NCBI RefSeq assembly: GCF_027497995.1
Contig: NZ_JAODBT010000001.1
Coordinates: forward strand, 1,240,001-1,304,000
Direction: 5' to 3'
Source: Stenotrophomonas sp. Iso1
GTDB lineage: Bacteria > Pseudomonadota > Gammaproteobacteria > Xanthomonadales > Xanthomonadaceae
Length of the DNA stretch: 64,000 bases
A model generated the notes under the pieces. The model was not told where the DNA came from. It saw nothing but the letters and a program-made list of their open reading frames with translations, and searched no databases. Made by a program: the position numbers and the translations under genes. Of the stretch, positions 27,410 through 35,206 are shown piece after piece; the stretch's first letter is position 1, and each line of letters begins with the position of its first letter.

Positions 27410-28498
27410 TCACTTGAACTCAGCAGCCCAGTAGCTTTCGATCTGCGCCACCAACTCGGCCGGCAGCGGCACGTAATGCAGTTCGTTGGCCTGCGTCTGG
27501 CCGTTCTCGAAGGCCCACTTGAAGAAAGCGCGGGTGTCGGCGCTGCGCTTGGCATCCTTCGGCTGCTTGTGCATCAGCATGAAGTTGGTGGCGGTGATCG
27601 GCCACGCGTTGGCGCCCGGGGCGTTGGTGATGACGAGATTGAAGTCGCGGGCGTTTGCCCAGTCAGCGCTGGCAGCAGCGGCGGCGAACGTCTCGGCAGT
27701 CGGCTGTACCCAGGTGCCGGCGGCGTTCTGCATCGAGGCATACGGCATGTTGTTCTGCAGGGCGTAGGCCAACTCGACGTAGCCGATCGAACCCTTGATC
27801 TGCTGCACGTACGAGGCCACGCCTTCGTTGCCCTTGCCGCCCACGCCGTCCGGCCACTGCACCGAAGTGCCTTCGCCAACCTTGTCCTTCCACTCGCTGC
27901 TCACCTTGGACAGGTAATTGGAGAAGTTGAATGTGGTACCCGAACCATCAGAGCGATGCACCAGGGTGATCTTGGTGTCGGGCAGGGTCACGCCCGGGTT
28001 GGCGTCGGCGATCGCCTTGTCATTCCACAGTTTGATTTTGCCCAGGAAGATGTCTGCCAGCAGGGCGCCACTCAGGCGCAGCTGACCTGGCTGCAGGCCC
28101 TCCAGGTTCACCACGGGCACCACACCGCCGATGGCCGACGGGAACTGGCCCAGGCCAGCCTGAGCCAGCTCTTCGGAGGAAAGCGGCTTGTCCGAGGAAC
28201 CGAAGTCCACGGTGCCGGCCTTGATCTGGGCGATGCCGCCACCCGAACCGATGGACTGATAGTTGATCTTGGCGCCGGTGGCGGCGTTGTAGTCAGCCGA
28301 CCACTTGGACACCAGCGGGAAGATGAAGGAAGCGCCGGCCCCGGAGATTTCGGCAGTCAGCTTGTCACCGGCAGCCGGTGCGCCAGCGGCGGCATTTTCC
28401 GGGGTGGAAGCAGCTTGGTTGCCAGTGCCGCCGCAGGCCGACAGGCCCAGGGCAATGGCCAGGGAAAGGGCGGCAAGACCGGTCGTGTGCAACTTCAT
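27410..28498 (-). CDS. pstS: Phosphate-binding lipoprotein PstS (first copy)
   Basis: 362-residue periplasmic phosphate-binding protein. A lipobox LSAC (Cys22) and a 35-residue Ala/Gly/Pro linker tether it to a membrane. The binding core begins AEISGAGASFIFPLVSKWSADY; ligand loops are QSIGSGGGIAQIKAGTVDFGSSD and LVHRSDGSGTTFNFSNYL. Preceded by a Pho-box-like site and followed by pstC-A-B-phoU. Strongly similar to the second PstS at 28769-29788, from which it differs mainly by the lipid anchor and linker. Confidence 0.96.
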   Translation of the reverse strand: MKLHTTGLAALSLAIALGLSACGGTGNQAASTPENAAAGAPAAGDKLTAEISGAGASFIFPLVSKWSADYNAATGAKINYQSIGSGGGIAQIKAGTVDFGSSDKPLSSEELAQAGLGQFPSAIGGVVPVVNLEGLQPGQLRLSGALLADIFLGKIKLWNDKAIADANPGVTLPDTKITLVHRSDGSGTTFNFSNYLSKVSSEWKDKVGEGTSVQWPDGVGGKGNEGVASYVQQIKGSIGYVELAYALQNNMPYASMQNAAGTWVQPTAETFAAAAASADWANARDFNLVITNAPGANAWPITATNFMLMHKQPKDAKRSADTRAFFKWAFENGQTQANELHYVPLPAELVAQIESYWAAEFK

Positions 28499-28552
28499 GG
28501 GTCACTCCATAGCGGGGAAAATGCCAGCAGGGCTAGCGGATGAGGCTATGAA

Positions 28553-28570
28553 ATGATGTTTTTGTTACAG
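28553..28570 (-). promoter_or_regulatory. Pho-box-like site upstream of pstS
   Basis: On the minus strand CTGTAAC-AAAA-ACATCAT: two 7-bp half-sites resembling CTGTCAT with the A-rich 4-bp spacer of PhoB boxes. It ends 54 bp before the pstS start. Confidence 0.65.
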
Positions 28571-28699
28571 CCTGATTACATCGTTAAAAGAATCTGAAAA
28601 GGCTAGCAAAATCAATGGCAAAGCGGTGGCGGCAGTAATGCCGAGGTGTGCCACGTCAGGCGTTTTCCCGTAACGCTTCAGCGGATTTTGGTGCCGCTC

Positions 28700-28731
28700 A
28701 AAAAAATGGCGCGGATCACGTGATCCGCGCC
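28700..28731 (-). terminator. Intrinsic terminator after the second pstS
   Basis: Perfect 24-bp palindrome centred at 28719/28720 (arm GGCGCGGATCAC) followed on the minus strand by ATTTTTTT. It separates the second pstS from the pstSCAB-phoU operon, so the two binding proteins are on different transcripts. Confidence 0.88.
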
Positions 28732-28768
28732 TGAGGCGACGAGGGAGAGGGACTCGGCGTCTCTACAC

Positions 28769-29788
28769 TCAATAAGCCAGGTTCTGCTGCCAGTAGGTTT
28801 CGATCTGGCGGACCAGCGGATCGGGCAGCGGCACGTAGTCCAGCTGACGGGCCTGTGCGTCGCCGTTGGCGTAGATCCAGCGGAAGTACTCGACTGCTGC
28901 CTTGGCGCCTTCTGCCGTCTTGGGCTGCTTGCGCATCAGGATGAAATTGGTGGCGGTGATCGGCCAGGACTGTTCGCCCGGGGCGTTGGTCATCACCAGG
29001 TAGAAGTCGCGAGCGTTGGCCCAGTCGGCACTGGCGGCAGCGGCCGAGAAGCTCTCGTCACGCGGCTGCACGAAGTTGCCGGCGGCGTTCTTCATGCGCG
29101 AGAAGGTCAGGCGGTTCTGAAGTGCATAGGAGAACTCGACGTAGCCGATCGACCCCTTGATCTGCTTGACGTAAGCGGCGACGCCTTCGTTACCCTTGCC
29201 GCCGATGCCCACCGGCCACTGGACGCTGGTGCCTTCGCCCACGCTGGTCTTCCAGTCGTTGTTGACCTTGGAGAGGTAGTTGACGAAGTTGAAGGTGGTG
29301 CCCGAACCGTCGGAGCGGTGCACGACGGTGATCTTGGTATCCGGCAGCGCCAGGCCTGCGTTGAGCGCGACGATGGCCGGGTCATTCCACTGGGTGATCT
29401 TGCCCAGGAAGATGTTGGCCAGGGTCGGGCCATCCAGCTTCATCGCACCGGCTTCGACGCCGGCAACGTTGAGCACCGGTACCACGCCGCCGATCACCGA
29501 CGGGAACTGCACCAGGCCAGCAGAGGCCAGTTCTTCCGGGCGCAGCGGCGCGTCGGACGAGCCGAAGTCCACGGTGTTGGCCTTGATCTGGGCGATACCA
29601 CCACCTGAACCAATGGACTGATAGTTCACTTTCTTGCCGGTAGCGGTGCTGTAGTCGGCCGACCACTTGGACATGACCGGGTAGATGAAGGACGCGCCGG
29701 CGCCAGTAACGTCATTGGCGTTGACGGCGAACACGGACGACGCAGCGAGGATGGCAACGACGGCGCGCGACTTGATGGCGTGGATCAC
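28769..29788 (-). CDS. pstS: Second phosphate-binding protein PstS, soluble form
   Basis: 339 residues with a GTG start preceded by AGGAG at seven bases. An ordinary Sec signal (VVAILAASSVFAVNA, no lipobox) suggests a free periplasmic protein. The core is very close to the first copy: DVTGAGASFIYPVMSKWSADYS, QSIGSGGGIAQIKANTVDFGSSD, VVHRSDGSGTTFNFVNYLSK. Evidently a tandem duplicate. Two Pho-box-like sites upstream and its own terminator downstream make it an independent Pho-regulated unit. A scavenging or secreted role is possible. Confidence 0.95.
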   Translation of the reverse strand: MIHAIKSRAVVAILAASSVFAVNANDVTGAGASFIYPVMSKWSADYSTATGKKVNYQSIGSGGGIAQIKANTVDFGSSDAPLRPEELASAGLVQFPSVIGGVVPVLNVAGVEAGAMKLDGPTLANIFLGKITQWNDPAIVALNAGLALPDTKITVVHRSDGSGTTFNFVNYLSKVNNDWKTSVGEGTSVQWPVGIGGKGNEGVAAYVKQIKGSIGYVEFSYALQNRLTFSRMKNAAGNFVQPRDESFSAAAASADWANARDFYLVMTNAPGEQSWPITATNFILMRKQPKTAEGAKAAVEYFRWIYANGDAQARQLDYVPLPDPLVRQIETYWQQNLAY

Positions 29789-29838
29789 GAAAGGCTCCTG
29801 GGAGTAGAGGTGCGGTGGTTCCGCCCAGCGCCTATTGC

Positions 29839-29889
29839 ATAACGATTTGATGACAGCGCAGCGTCTGTCATATGACGTTGTGGTGACAG
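29839..29889 (-). promoter_or_regulatory. Two phased Pho-box-like sites upstream of the second pstS
   Basis: Minus strand: CTGTCAC-CACA-ACGTCAT (29889-29872) and CTGTCAT-CAAA-TCGTTAT (29856-29839). The two boxes are offset by 33 bp, three helical turns, so PhoB dimers would bind the same face. They lie just after the stop of the unknown gene at 29901, 51 bp from the pstS start. Confidence 0.72.
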
Positions 29890-29900
29890 CTGCAATCCAC

Positions 29901-30677
29901 TCAGAAGGTGGCTTCGATTGTCTTCGGTAGTGGGTAATGGCGGCCCTGCGGGCGCAGGAGGTAACGCTGCTCAGGCAGATTACGGCGGGTCTCAACGCAC
30001 TCGCCGGCGGCATCCTCGCGATTTTGGATGGCGGCGCTGCGTTCCCGCACCTGCAGCTGAGCGAAGCCTTGTGCAGGGATGGGGCCGACCTCCACGGTGC
30101 GGCTTAGCTCATGGAACTCGCCTGTACAACGGGTATTCCATTCGCCGCCAAAACTTGCGACCACGATCTGCCCGGTGACCGGTTCTATCCTTTCCTCGTC
30201 CAGTACGAACAACTGCAGGCGCGTGTCGTTGAATGGGTTGGGCTGTGACGAGCCGCTACGGCCGATGCGCACGCCAAACGCGCGAACGTCGGCCGAAAGC
30301 CGGTAGCGTGCGGTGTCCAGACTCACGCTCTCGCTACGGATTGCGTCGCTGCTCATCATGCCGGGCAGGCGCAGGGTGGCACGCGGACGCAGCGTGGTGG
30401 TATCCACCACCAACAGATCCAGATCACCATCCTGGTAGGCGCCATTTTCCTCCTCAGGGCCAAGCACGGGTACGGCCATCAACGTCAATGTCGTATCCGC
30501 CGGCCATACACGGCAGGTGCCCCGCTCGGCATTGAGGCGTGTACCTGAGTGGAGGGGGAGTGCGCCCGCAGGCCGTTGCGCATAGGCCTTGCGAATGCGT
30601 TCGGCGCTATCGGCGCCGCAATCCTGAGCCAAGCTGGTGACAGGAAGGGCCAGCAACATCAACAGGGCCAGACGCAT
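29901..30677 (-). CDS. Secreted protein of unknown function in the Pho cluster
   Basis: 258 residues with a signal peptide (LALLMLLALPVTSLA, cleavage near residue 17) and cysteines at CGAD, GTCRVW, NTRCTG and GECVET that could form two disulfides. No family recognised. The sequence is beta-rich with a motif-like ENGAYQDGDLDLLVVDTTTL and repeated references to values and strands, as in periplasmic beta-propeller or jelly-roll proteins, but this is weak. It lies between the OprP-like porin and the second pstS, all on one strand, so it may be phosphate-related, but I see no Pho box immediately upstream of it. Confidence 0.65.
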   Translation of the reverse strand: MRLALLMLLALPVTSLAQDCGADSAERIRKAYAQRPAGALPLHSGTRLNAERGTCRVWPADTTLTLMAVPVLGPEEENGAYQDGDLDLLVVDTTTLRPRATLRLPGMMSSDAIRSESVSLDTARYRLSADVRAFGVRIGRSGSSQPNPFNDTRLQLFVLDEERIEPVTGQIVVASFGGEWNTRCTGEFHELSRTVEVGPIPAQGFAQLQVRERSAAIQNREDAAGECVETRRNLPEQRYLLRPQGRHYPLPKTIEATF

Positions 30678-30742
30678 GGATCAATCCTTTGAAAAGAGGG
30701 AGATGAGGATAGCCCGCCGCTCGATCCTTCGGCTTGCATGAC

Positions 30743-30770
30743 AAACAAAGAACGCCCCTTGCGGGGCGTT
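30743..30770 (-). terminator. Intrinsic terminator after the OprP-like gene
   Basis: AACGCCCC-TTGC-GGGGCGTT (30751-30770), followed on the minus strand by CTTTGTTTGT. It closes the porin transcript before the unknown secreted gene. Confidence 0.8.
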
Positions 30771-30794
30771 CGTGCTGTTGCATGCAGCCATTGG

Positions 30795-32003
30795 TTACCA
30801 GAAGAACTGCAGGCGCGCTTCCAGGATGTTCGGCTTGTCGCTGACAAAGCCGCGTGCGCTCGAGCTGTACTTCTCGCTGTCCACCATCACGTAGTTCATC
30901 GACGCCTTGAAGTTCGAACGCCAGTACCAGTTGGCGCCGACGGTCCAGATGTCCATCTTGCCGCCCAACACGCCATCAACCAGCGGCGCGCCGCCGACCA
31001 CCGCCGGTGCGCGCAAGCCGCCGTCGTTCAGATCGATGTGATCAAAACGCGCAGCCAACTGCCACATGCCACGACCCGGCTCGTCCGGCAAACCCAGGCT
31101 CGGGGTACCACCCTTGTAGCCCCAGGTCTCGCCGGTGACATTCCACACGCCGCTGACGTAGAAACCATCGGTGGTGTAGTTGCTGTGGTCATAACGCTTG
31201 GCATTGGAGTTGTAGTACTCACCCTGGGCCTTGAATGGGCCGCGCACATACATGGCTTCAACGCCTACGGTGCTGAGGCGGTCGGTGTCCTTCAGGTCGC
31301 CGCTGTCGACCAGGCGCACGGTGGCCAGATCGGCGTTGGGACGTGCACGCAGGCGCAGCAGGTCGGCGTCGGTGTCATAGGCGGCGTAGCTCAGGCCGAG
31401 GTGCAGGATGTTGCCCTTCTCATTGATCGGGGCAAACGTGCCGCGCACGCCGTAGCCGCTGCCGTGGGCCAGGTCGCGGGTCAGCTCGCGGCCGAAGGCC
31501 GAGGCATTGACCGACCAGTTGCTGTCGCCGATGCCGTAGCCCACACCGAGGCGACGGGCCACCGCGTAGGTGTTGGTGACCGTGGCCTTGGAAATGAAGT
31601 CGTTGTTCTTGGTGCTGGACAGTTCTTCCAGGCTGTTGGGCTGCTTGTACTGGCCCGCCTGGAGGAAGTGGTTGGCGTTGCCACCCAGCTTGTACTTGAC
31701 GTTGGTGTCCAGGAACTTGTCGGCCTTGGCGTCATAACCGACCACCCATTCCACGTTGCCCGGGCCTTTGCCCTTGAGTACCAGCTCGGCGCGGCGCAGC
31801 TCGAATTCGCTGTCCTTGCCATTTTTGCCGACGCCGTTGAGGTCGGCCTTGTCGTTGTCGAACCAGTTGCCGTCAGCCTGCACCAGGCCTTCGAAGGTGA
31901 TTTCGGAACCGCCGATGACGTCGATGGCGACTTCAGCGTGGGCGGCCGGCACAAACAGCGCCGCCGCAACGGCTGCAGTAAGAAGTTGGCGATGCAGTTT
32001 CAT
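30795..32003 (-). CDS. OprP/OprO-like phosphate-selective porin
   Basis: 402-residue outer-membrane porin: a signal peptide ending AAHA (near residue 23), then a 16-strand-type barrel with the OprP-family pattern DSEFELRRAELVLKGKGPGNVEWVVGYD and LQAGQYKQPNSLEELSS near the N-terminus. It ends ARLQFFW, an aromatic C-terminus typical of barrels. OprP/OprO channels are arginine/lysine-lined trimers selective for phosphate or polyphosphate. Pho-box-like sites upstream and proximity to both pstS genes support phosphate uptake across the outer membrane. The exact substrate is not provable here. Confidence 0.92.
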   Translation of the reverse strand: MKLHRQLLTAAVAAALFVPAAHAEVAIDVIGGSEITFEGLVQADGNWFDNDKADLNGVGKNGKDSEFELRRAELVLKGKGPGNVEWVVGYDAKADKFLDTNVKYKLGGNANHFLQAGQYKQPNSLEELSSTKNNDFISKATVTNTYAVARRLGVGYGIGDSNWSVNASAFGRELTRDLAHGSGYGVRGTFAPINEKGNILHLGLSYAAYDTDADLLRLRARPNADLATVRLVDSGDLKDTDRLSTVGVEAMYVRGPFKAQGEYYNSNAKRYDHSNYTTDGFYVSGVWNVTGETWGYKGGTPSLGLPDEPGRGMWQLAARFDHIDLNDGGLRAPAVVGGAPLVDGVLGGKMDIWTVGANWYWRSNFKASMNYVMVDSEKYSSSARGFVSDKPNILEARLQFFW

Positions 32004-32057
32004 GGGTGGATGGCCTTGCAGGCAGGTTGAGGATGCTGCGAAGGCTAGGGCGTAAAG

Positions 32058-32126
32058 ATTGCGTAAATGTGACAGTCCGGCGACTAACTTTTTCCCGCGC
32101 CCGGCTCATGCCACTGTATTTGACAG
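32058..32126 (-). promoter_or_regulatory. Pho-box-like sites upstream of the OprP-like gene
   Basis: Minus strand: CTGTCAC-ATTT-ACGCAAT (32075-32058), a good match with a T/A-rich spacer, and a weaker CTGTCAA-ATAC-AGTGGCA (32126-32109) 51 bp further upstream. The proximal site is 55 bp before the start codon. Confidence 0.68.
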
Positions 32127-32172
32127 ACGGGCTGTTACCGGCAGGTGTCGCGCAGATGGCAGTTGGCGACGC

Positions 32173-32928
32173 TTAGGCGTCCGCCGTTTTGTCCTTGAAG
32201 TGGCACAGATCGCGGATCACGCATTGCGGGCAGTCGGGCTTGCGGGCCTTGCACACATAGCGGCCGTGCAGGATCAACCAGTGATGCGCGTCGAGCAGGA
32301 ATTCCTCGGGGATGGCCTTGAGCAGGCCATCCTCAACCGCGCGTACATCCTTGCCCGGCGCCAGCCCAGTGCGGTTGCCGACGCGGAAGATATGCGTGTC
32401 CACGGCCATCGTTGGCTGGCCGAAGGCGGTGTTGAGCACGACGTTGGCGGTCTTGCGGCCGACACCGGGCAGGGCCTCCAGCGCCGCGCGCTCGGCGGGG
32501 ACTTCGCCACCGTATTTTTCAACCAGGATTGCGCAGGCGGCGATCACGTTCTTGGCTTTGGCGTTGAACAAGCCAATGGTAGCGATGTAACGCTTCAGTC
32601 CTTCTTCGCCCAGGTCAAGGATGGCCTGTGCGGTATTGGCCACTGGGAACAACTTGCGGGTGGCTTTGTTGACGCCTACATCGGTTGCCTGTGCCGACAG
32701 CGCGACCGCAACCAGCAGCTCGAACGGAGAGCTGTATTCCAACTCGGTCTTGGGATGCGGGTTGAGCTCACGCAGCCGCGTGAACATCTCGCGCACTTCT
32801 TCACGGCTCATGCGCTTGCTGCTGCGCGGCGTCGCCGGCTTTTTCACGGCAGCGACGGCTTTATTTGCACTGTTTTTTTTCACTGCGACTTTCTTTGCCG
32901 CAGTTTTCTTGATGGCGGCGGCACTCAT
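32173..32928 (-). CDS. nth: Endonuclease III (DNA glycosylase/AP lyase)
   Basis: 251 residues. Base-excision-repair enzyme removing oxidised pyrimidines and cutting AP sites. Helix-hairpin-helix LPGVGRKTANVV with the catalytic Lys, catalytic Asp in MAVDTHIFRVGNRTG, and a [4Fe-4S] loop CKARKPDCPQCVIRDLC (C-X6-C-X2-C-X5-C). Unlike the 211-residue E. coli enzyme it begins with about 38 extra residues rich in Lys/Ala (KKTAAKKVAVKK), resembling a histone-like DNA-binding tail. The start overlaps the stop of the upstream small gene (ATGA). Confidence 0.96.
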   Translation of the reverse strand: MSAAAIKKTAAKKVAVKKNSANKAVAAVKKPATPRSSKRMSREEVREMFTRLRELNPHPKTELEYSSPFELLVAVALSAQATDVGVNKATRKLFPVANTAQAILDLGEEGLKRYIATIGLFNAKAKNVIAACAILVEKYGGEVPAERAALEALPGVGRKTANVVLNTAFGQPTMAVDTHIFRVGNRTGLAPGKDVRAVEDGLLKAIPEEFLLDAHHWLILHGRYVCKARKPDCPQCVIRDLCHFKDKTADA

Positions 32929-33275
32929 GATGACGGCTTCTCCGCGGCGCGCGCCTTGGCGCGGGCGAGGATGGCGGCCGCTGCCGAGGGCAGGGCCGGT
33001 TTGCTGTCGGCCACCGGCGGCGGTGCACGGCGTGCTTCGCGTTCGGCAGCGCGCCGCGCCAGCCGTGCATCGCGTGCGCGGTGGCGCTCGCGTGCGGCCC
33101 AGGCGGTACGCAGACGTTGTTGAACATCGAGCAACTGTTGCGACTGTTCCGGCAACAGTTCGGTTTCACCCAGCGACTCGGTGTACTCCATCAACCCGGC
33201 GCGCACGGCGGCGTCCAGGTCGTCATCAATAACGAACTGCAACAACTGTTGCGGTGAAGCGGAAACGGCGGACAT
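32925..33275 (-). CDS. Conserved-type small protein coupled to nth, unknown function
   Basis: 116 residues, no family recognised. The N-terminal half is acidic and helical (PQQLLQFVIDDDLDAAVRAGLMEY); the C-terminal half is a highly basic Arg/Ala helix (RERHRARDARLARRAAEREARR) ending in an Ala/Lys tail. Such charge asymmetry suggests a nucleic-acid-associated or coiled-coil protein. Its stop overlaps the nth start, so expression is coupled, and it starts 11 bp after the enoyl-CoA hydratase stop, so all three may be one operon. Confidence 0.7.
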   Translation of the reverse strand: MSAVSASPQQLLQFVIDDDLDAAVRAGLMEYTESLGETELLPEQSQQLLDVQQRLRTAWAARERHRARDARLARRAAEREARRAPPPVADSKPALPSAAAAILARAKARAAEKPSS

Positions 33276-33285
33276 CGGTCGTGGC

Positions 33286-34068
33286 TCAGCGGTTCTTGAA
33301 TTCCGGCTTACGGCGTTCGATGAACGCATTGGTGCCTTCACGCATGTCGTCGGTGGAGAACGCCAGACCGAACTGTGCGCTTTCGTATTCCAGGCCTTCT
33401 TCAATGCCGCACTCGCCGCCGACGTTGATCGCGTCGAGGATGGCACGCAGTGCCAGCGGCGCGGCGTTGGCCAGTTGGGTGGCGACCTTGAGGGTTTCAG
33501 CTTCCAGCTCGGCGGCCGGTACGACGCGGTTGACCAGGCCCAACTGCTGGGCGCGGGTTGCGTCAATCGGTGTACCCAACAAACACAGCTCCAGAGCGGC
33601 CGCACGGCCGGCCAGACGCAGCAGACGCTGGGTACCCCCGAAGCCCGGCAGCAGGCCCAGATTGATCTCCGGCTGGCCGACTTTGGCGCTGTCAGCGGCG
33701 ATGCGCAGGTGGCAGGCCATGGCCAGTTCCATGCCCCCGCCGAGCGCAAAACCATTGACCATGGCGATCACCGGCTTGTTCAGGCGCTCGATCCGGCGCA
33801 TCAGGCGCTGGCCGATCAGCGAAAAGTCACGCCCCTGAACCGGGGTCAATCCGTTCATTTCGGCAATGTCGGCGCCGGCCACGAAGGCTTTGGGGCCGGC
33901 ACCGGTCAGTACCACCACCCGCACGTCATCGGATCGGGCGGCGTCGGCAAAGGCTGCATCCAGCGACTCCAAAGTGTGTCGATTCAAGGCGTTGAGCTTT
34001 TCCGGGCGCTGCACCGTAAGTGTGCGAATGCCATCACGGGTGCTGATTGAAACCGGTGCCTCGGACAT
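33286..34068 (-). CDS. Enoyl-CoA hydratase/isomerase family protein
   Basis: 260-residue crotonase-fold enzyme, probably hydrating 2-enoyl-CoA in fatty-acid or amino-acid degradation. Oxyanion-hole segment FVAGADIAEM, active-site glutamates in GFALGGGMELAMACHLRI and GQPEINLGLLPGFGGTQRL, and the C-terminal region ending RRKPEFKNR as in bacterial enoyl-CoA hydratases. All catalytic residues for hydratase activity are present. It is divergent from the FKBP gene; the 170-bp gap holds both promoters. Confidence 0.93.
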   Translation of the reverse strand: MSEAPVSISTRDGIRTLTVQRPEKLNALNRHTLESLDAAFADAARSDDVRVVVLTGAGPKAFVAGADIAEMNGLTPVQGRDFSLIGQRLMRRIERLNKPVIAMVNGFALGGGMELAMACHLRIAADSAKVGQPEINLGLLPGFGGTQRLLRLAGRAAALELCLLGTPIDATRAQQLGLVNRVVPAAELEAETLKVATQLANAAPLALRAILDAINVGGECGIEEGLEYESAQFGLAFSTDDMREGTNAFIERRKPEFKNR

Positions 34069-34238
34069 GCAGTGGAACTCCTGAAAAAGTTAAAAAAAAG
34101 TGATGCTGGAACTATTGCCCGGCGAACTGTGTCTGAGCTTGCGTCGTCAGTGGCGGACAGCCTTTGTGACGGCTATCCTAACCCGTCGCCTCATGCGGCA
34201 TGGTTGCCCCTGAGACACCCTTCCTGGAGAACTGTTTG

Positions 34239-34940
34239 ATGAAGTTGCGTTCTATCGCGGTCGCCGTGGCCGCTCTGGCCCTGACCGGCACCGCATTCGC
34301 CCAGGACATCTCGTCCGAGAAGGGCAAGCTGAGTTATTACTTTGGCTACGACTACGGCAACAACCTCGCCGAGCTCACCGGTCGTGGCGAACAGTTGGAT
34401 ATTGCTTCGGTGGTGAAGGGCCTGCAGGATGCCTACGCCAAGAAGCAGCCGGCCATCACCGCCGACCAGCTCAAGCCCGCCGTCGAAGCTTTCCAGCGCC
34501 GTGAGCAGGGCCGTGCCCAGGCTGCCAAGGCCGAGTACGACAAGGCTGCTGCTGACAACAAAACCCGTAGCGACCAGTTCCTGGCCGCCAACAAGGCCAA
34601 GCCGGGCGTGCAGAGCCTCGCCGGTGGTGTGCAGTACCGCGTGATCGAAGCCGGCAGCGGCGCCAAGCCGACTCAGGCCAGCAACGTTGCTCTGGAAGTT
34701 GCCGGTCCGTTCCCGTTCGGCCAGCGTCCGGCCGAAGCGCGTCCGGCCCAGTCGATTCCGTCGATCAAGCTCAGCGAAGTCGAAATGGCTGCCATGCGCG
34801 AAACCCTGCTGCAGATGCCGGCTGGCGCCAAGTGGGAAGTCACCCTGCCGCCGGACAAGGCCTACGGTGCCGACCCGCGTACCCCGTTCCCGCCGAACGT
34901 GGCTGTGCAGTTCGAGATCAAGCTGGTCAGCGTCAAGTAA
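34239..34940 (+). CDS. Periplasmic FKBP-type peptidyl-prolyl isomerase-like protein
   Basis: 233 residues: a signal peptide (MKLRSIAVAVAALALTGTAFA), an FKBP-N dimerisation/chaperone domain (KGKLSYYFGYDYGNNLAE, then a long Lys/Ala helix), and a C-terminal FKBP-like domain (GVQYRVIEAGSG through PPDKAYGADPRTPFPPNVAVQFEIKLVSVK). The FKBP core lacks the usual DGxxFDSS segment, replaced by a Pro-rich insert (GPFPFGQRPAEARPAQ), so isomerase activity is doubtful and a chaperone role is more likely. CTGGAGA precedes the start. Ends at a very strong terminator. Confidence 0.88.
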   Translation: MKLRSIAVAVAALALTGTAFAQDISSEKGKLSYYFGYDYGNNLAELTGRGEQLDIASVVKGLQDAYAKKQPAITADQLKPAVEAFQRREQGRAQAAKAEYDKAAADNKTRSDQFLAANKAKPGVQSLAGGVQYRVIEAGSGAKPTQASNVALEVAGPFPFGQRPAEARPAQSIPSIKLSEVEMAAMRETLLQMPAGAKWEVTLPPDKAYGADPRTPFPPNVAVQFEIKLVSVK

Positions 34941-34970
34941 TTCACGCGCGCCAGTTGAGTTGAAGGAAAA

Positions 34971-34997
34971 CGCCGGTGCATGCACCGGCGTTTTTTT
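34971..34997 (+). terminator. Intrinsic terminator after the FKBP-like gene
   Basis: Perfect 20-bp palindrome (arm CGCCGGTGCA) followed by seven T. Confidence 0.92.
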
Positions 34998-35206
34998 GTG
35001 CCTCGCTTCCGAATGAAGAGCGCGGGGTGGGGCGCCGTGCCAGGCCAGATTCCGGCGGCGGGTTTCAAGCGCTGGCTCGAAAGCCGGTTCGCCACGGCAG
35101 CCACACGGTTGGTTTGCGTGCGCAAAGAATTGCCTCGAATGTTGACGCGTACGCAAGGTGTTTACTGATGGCTGGGTATACTCCGCGCCATCTGCTGGAG
35201 GACACC

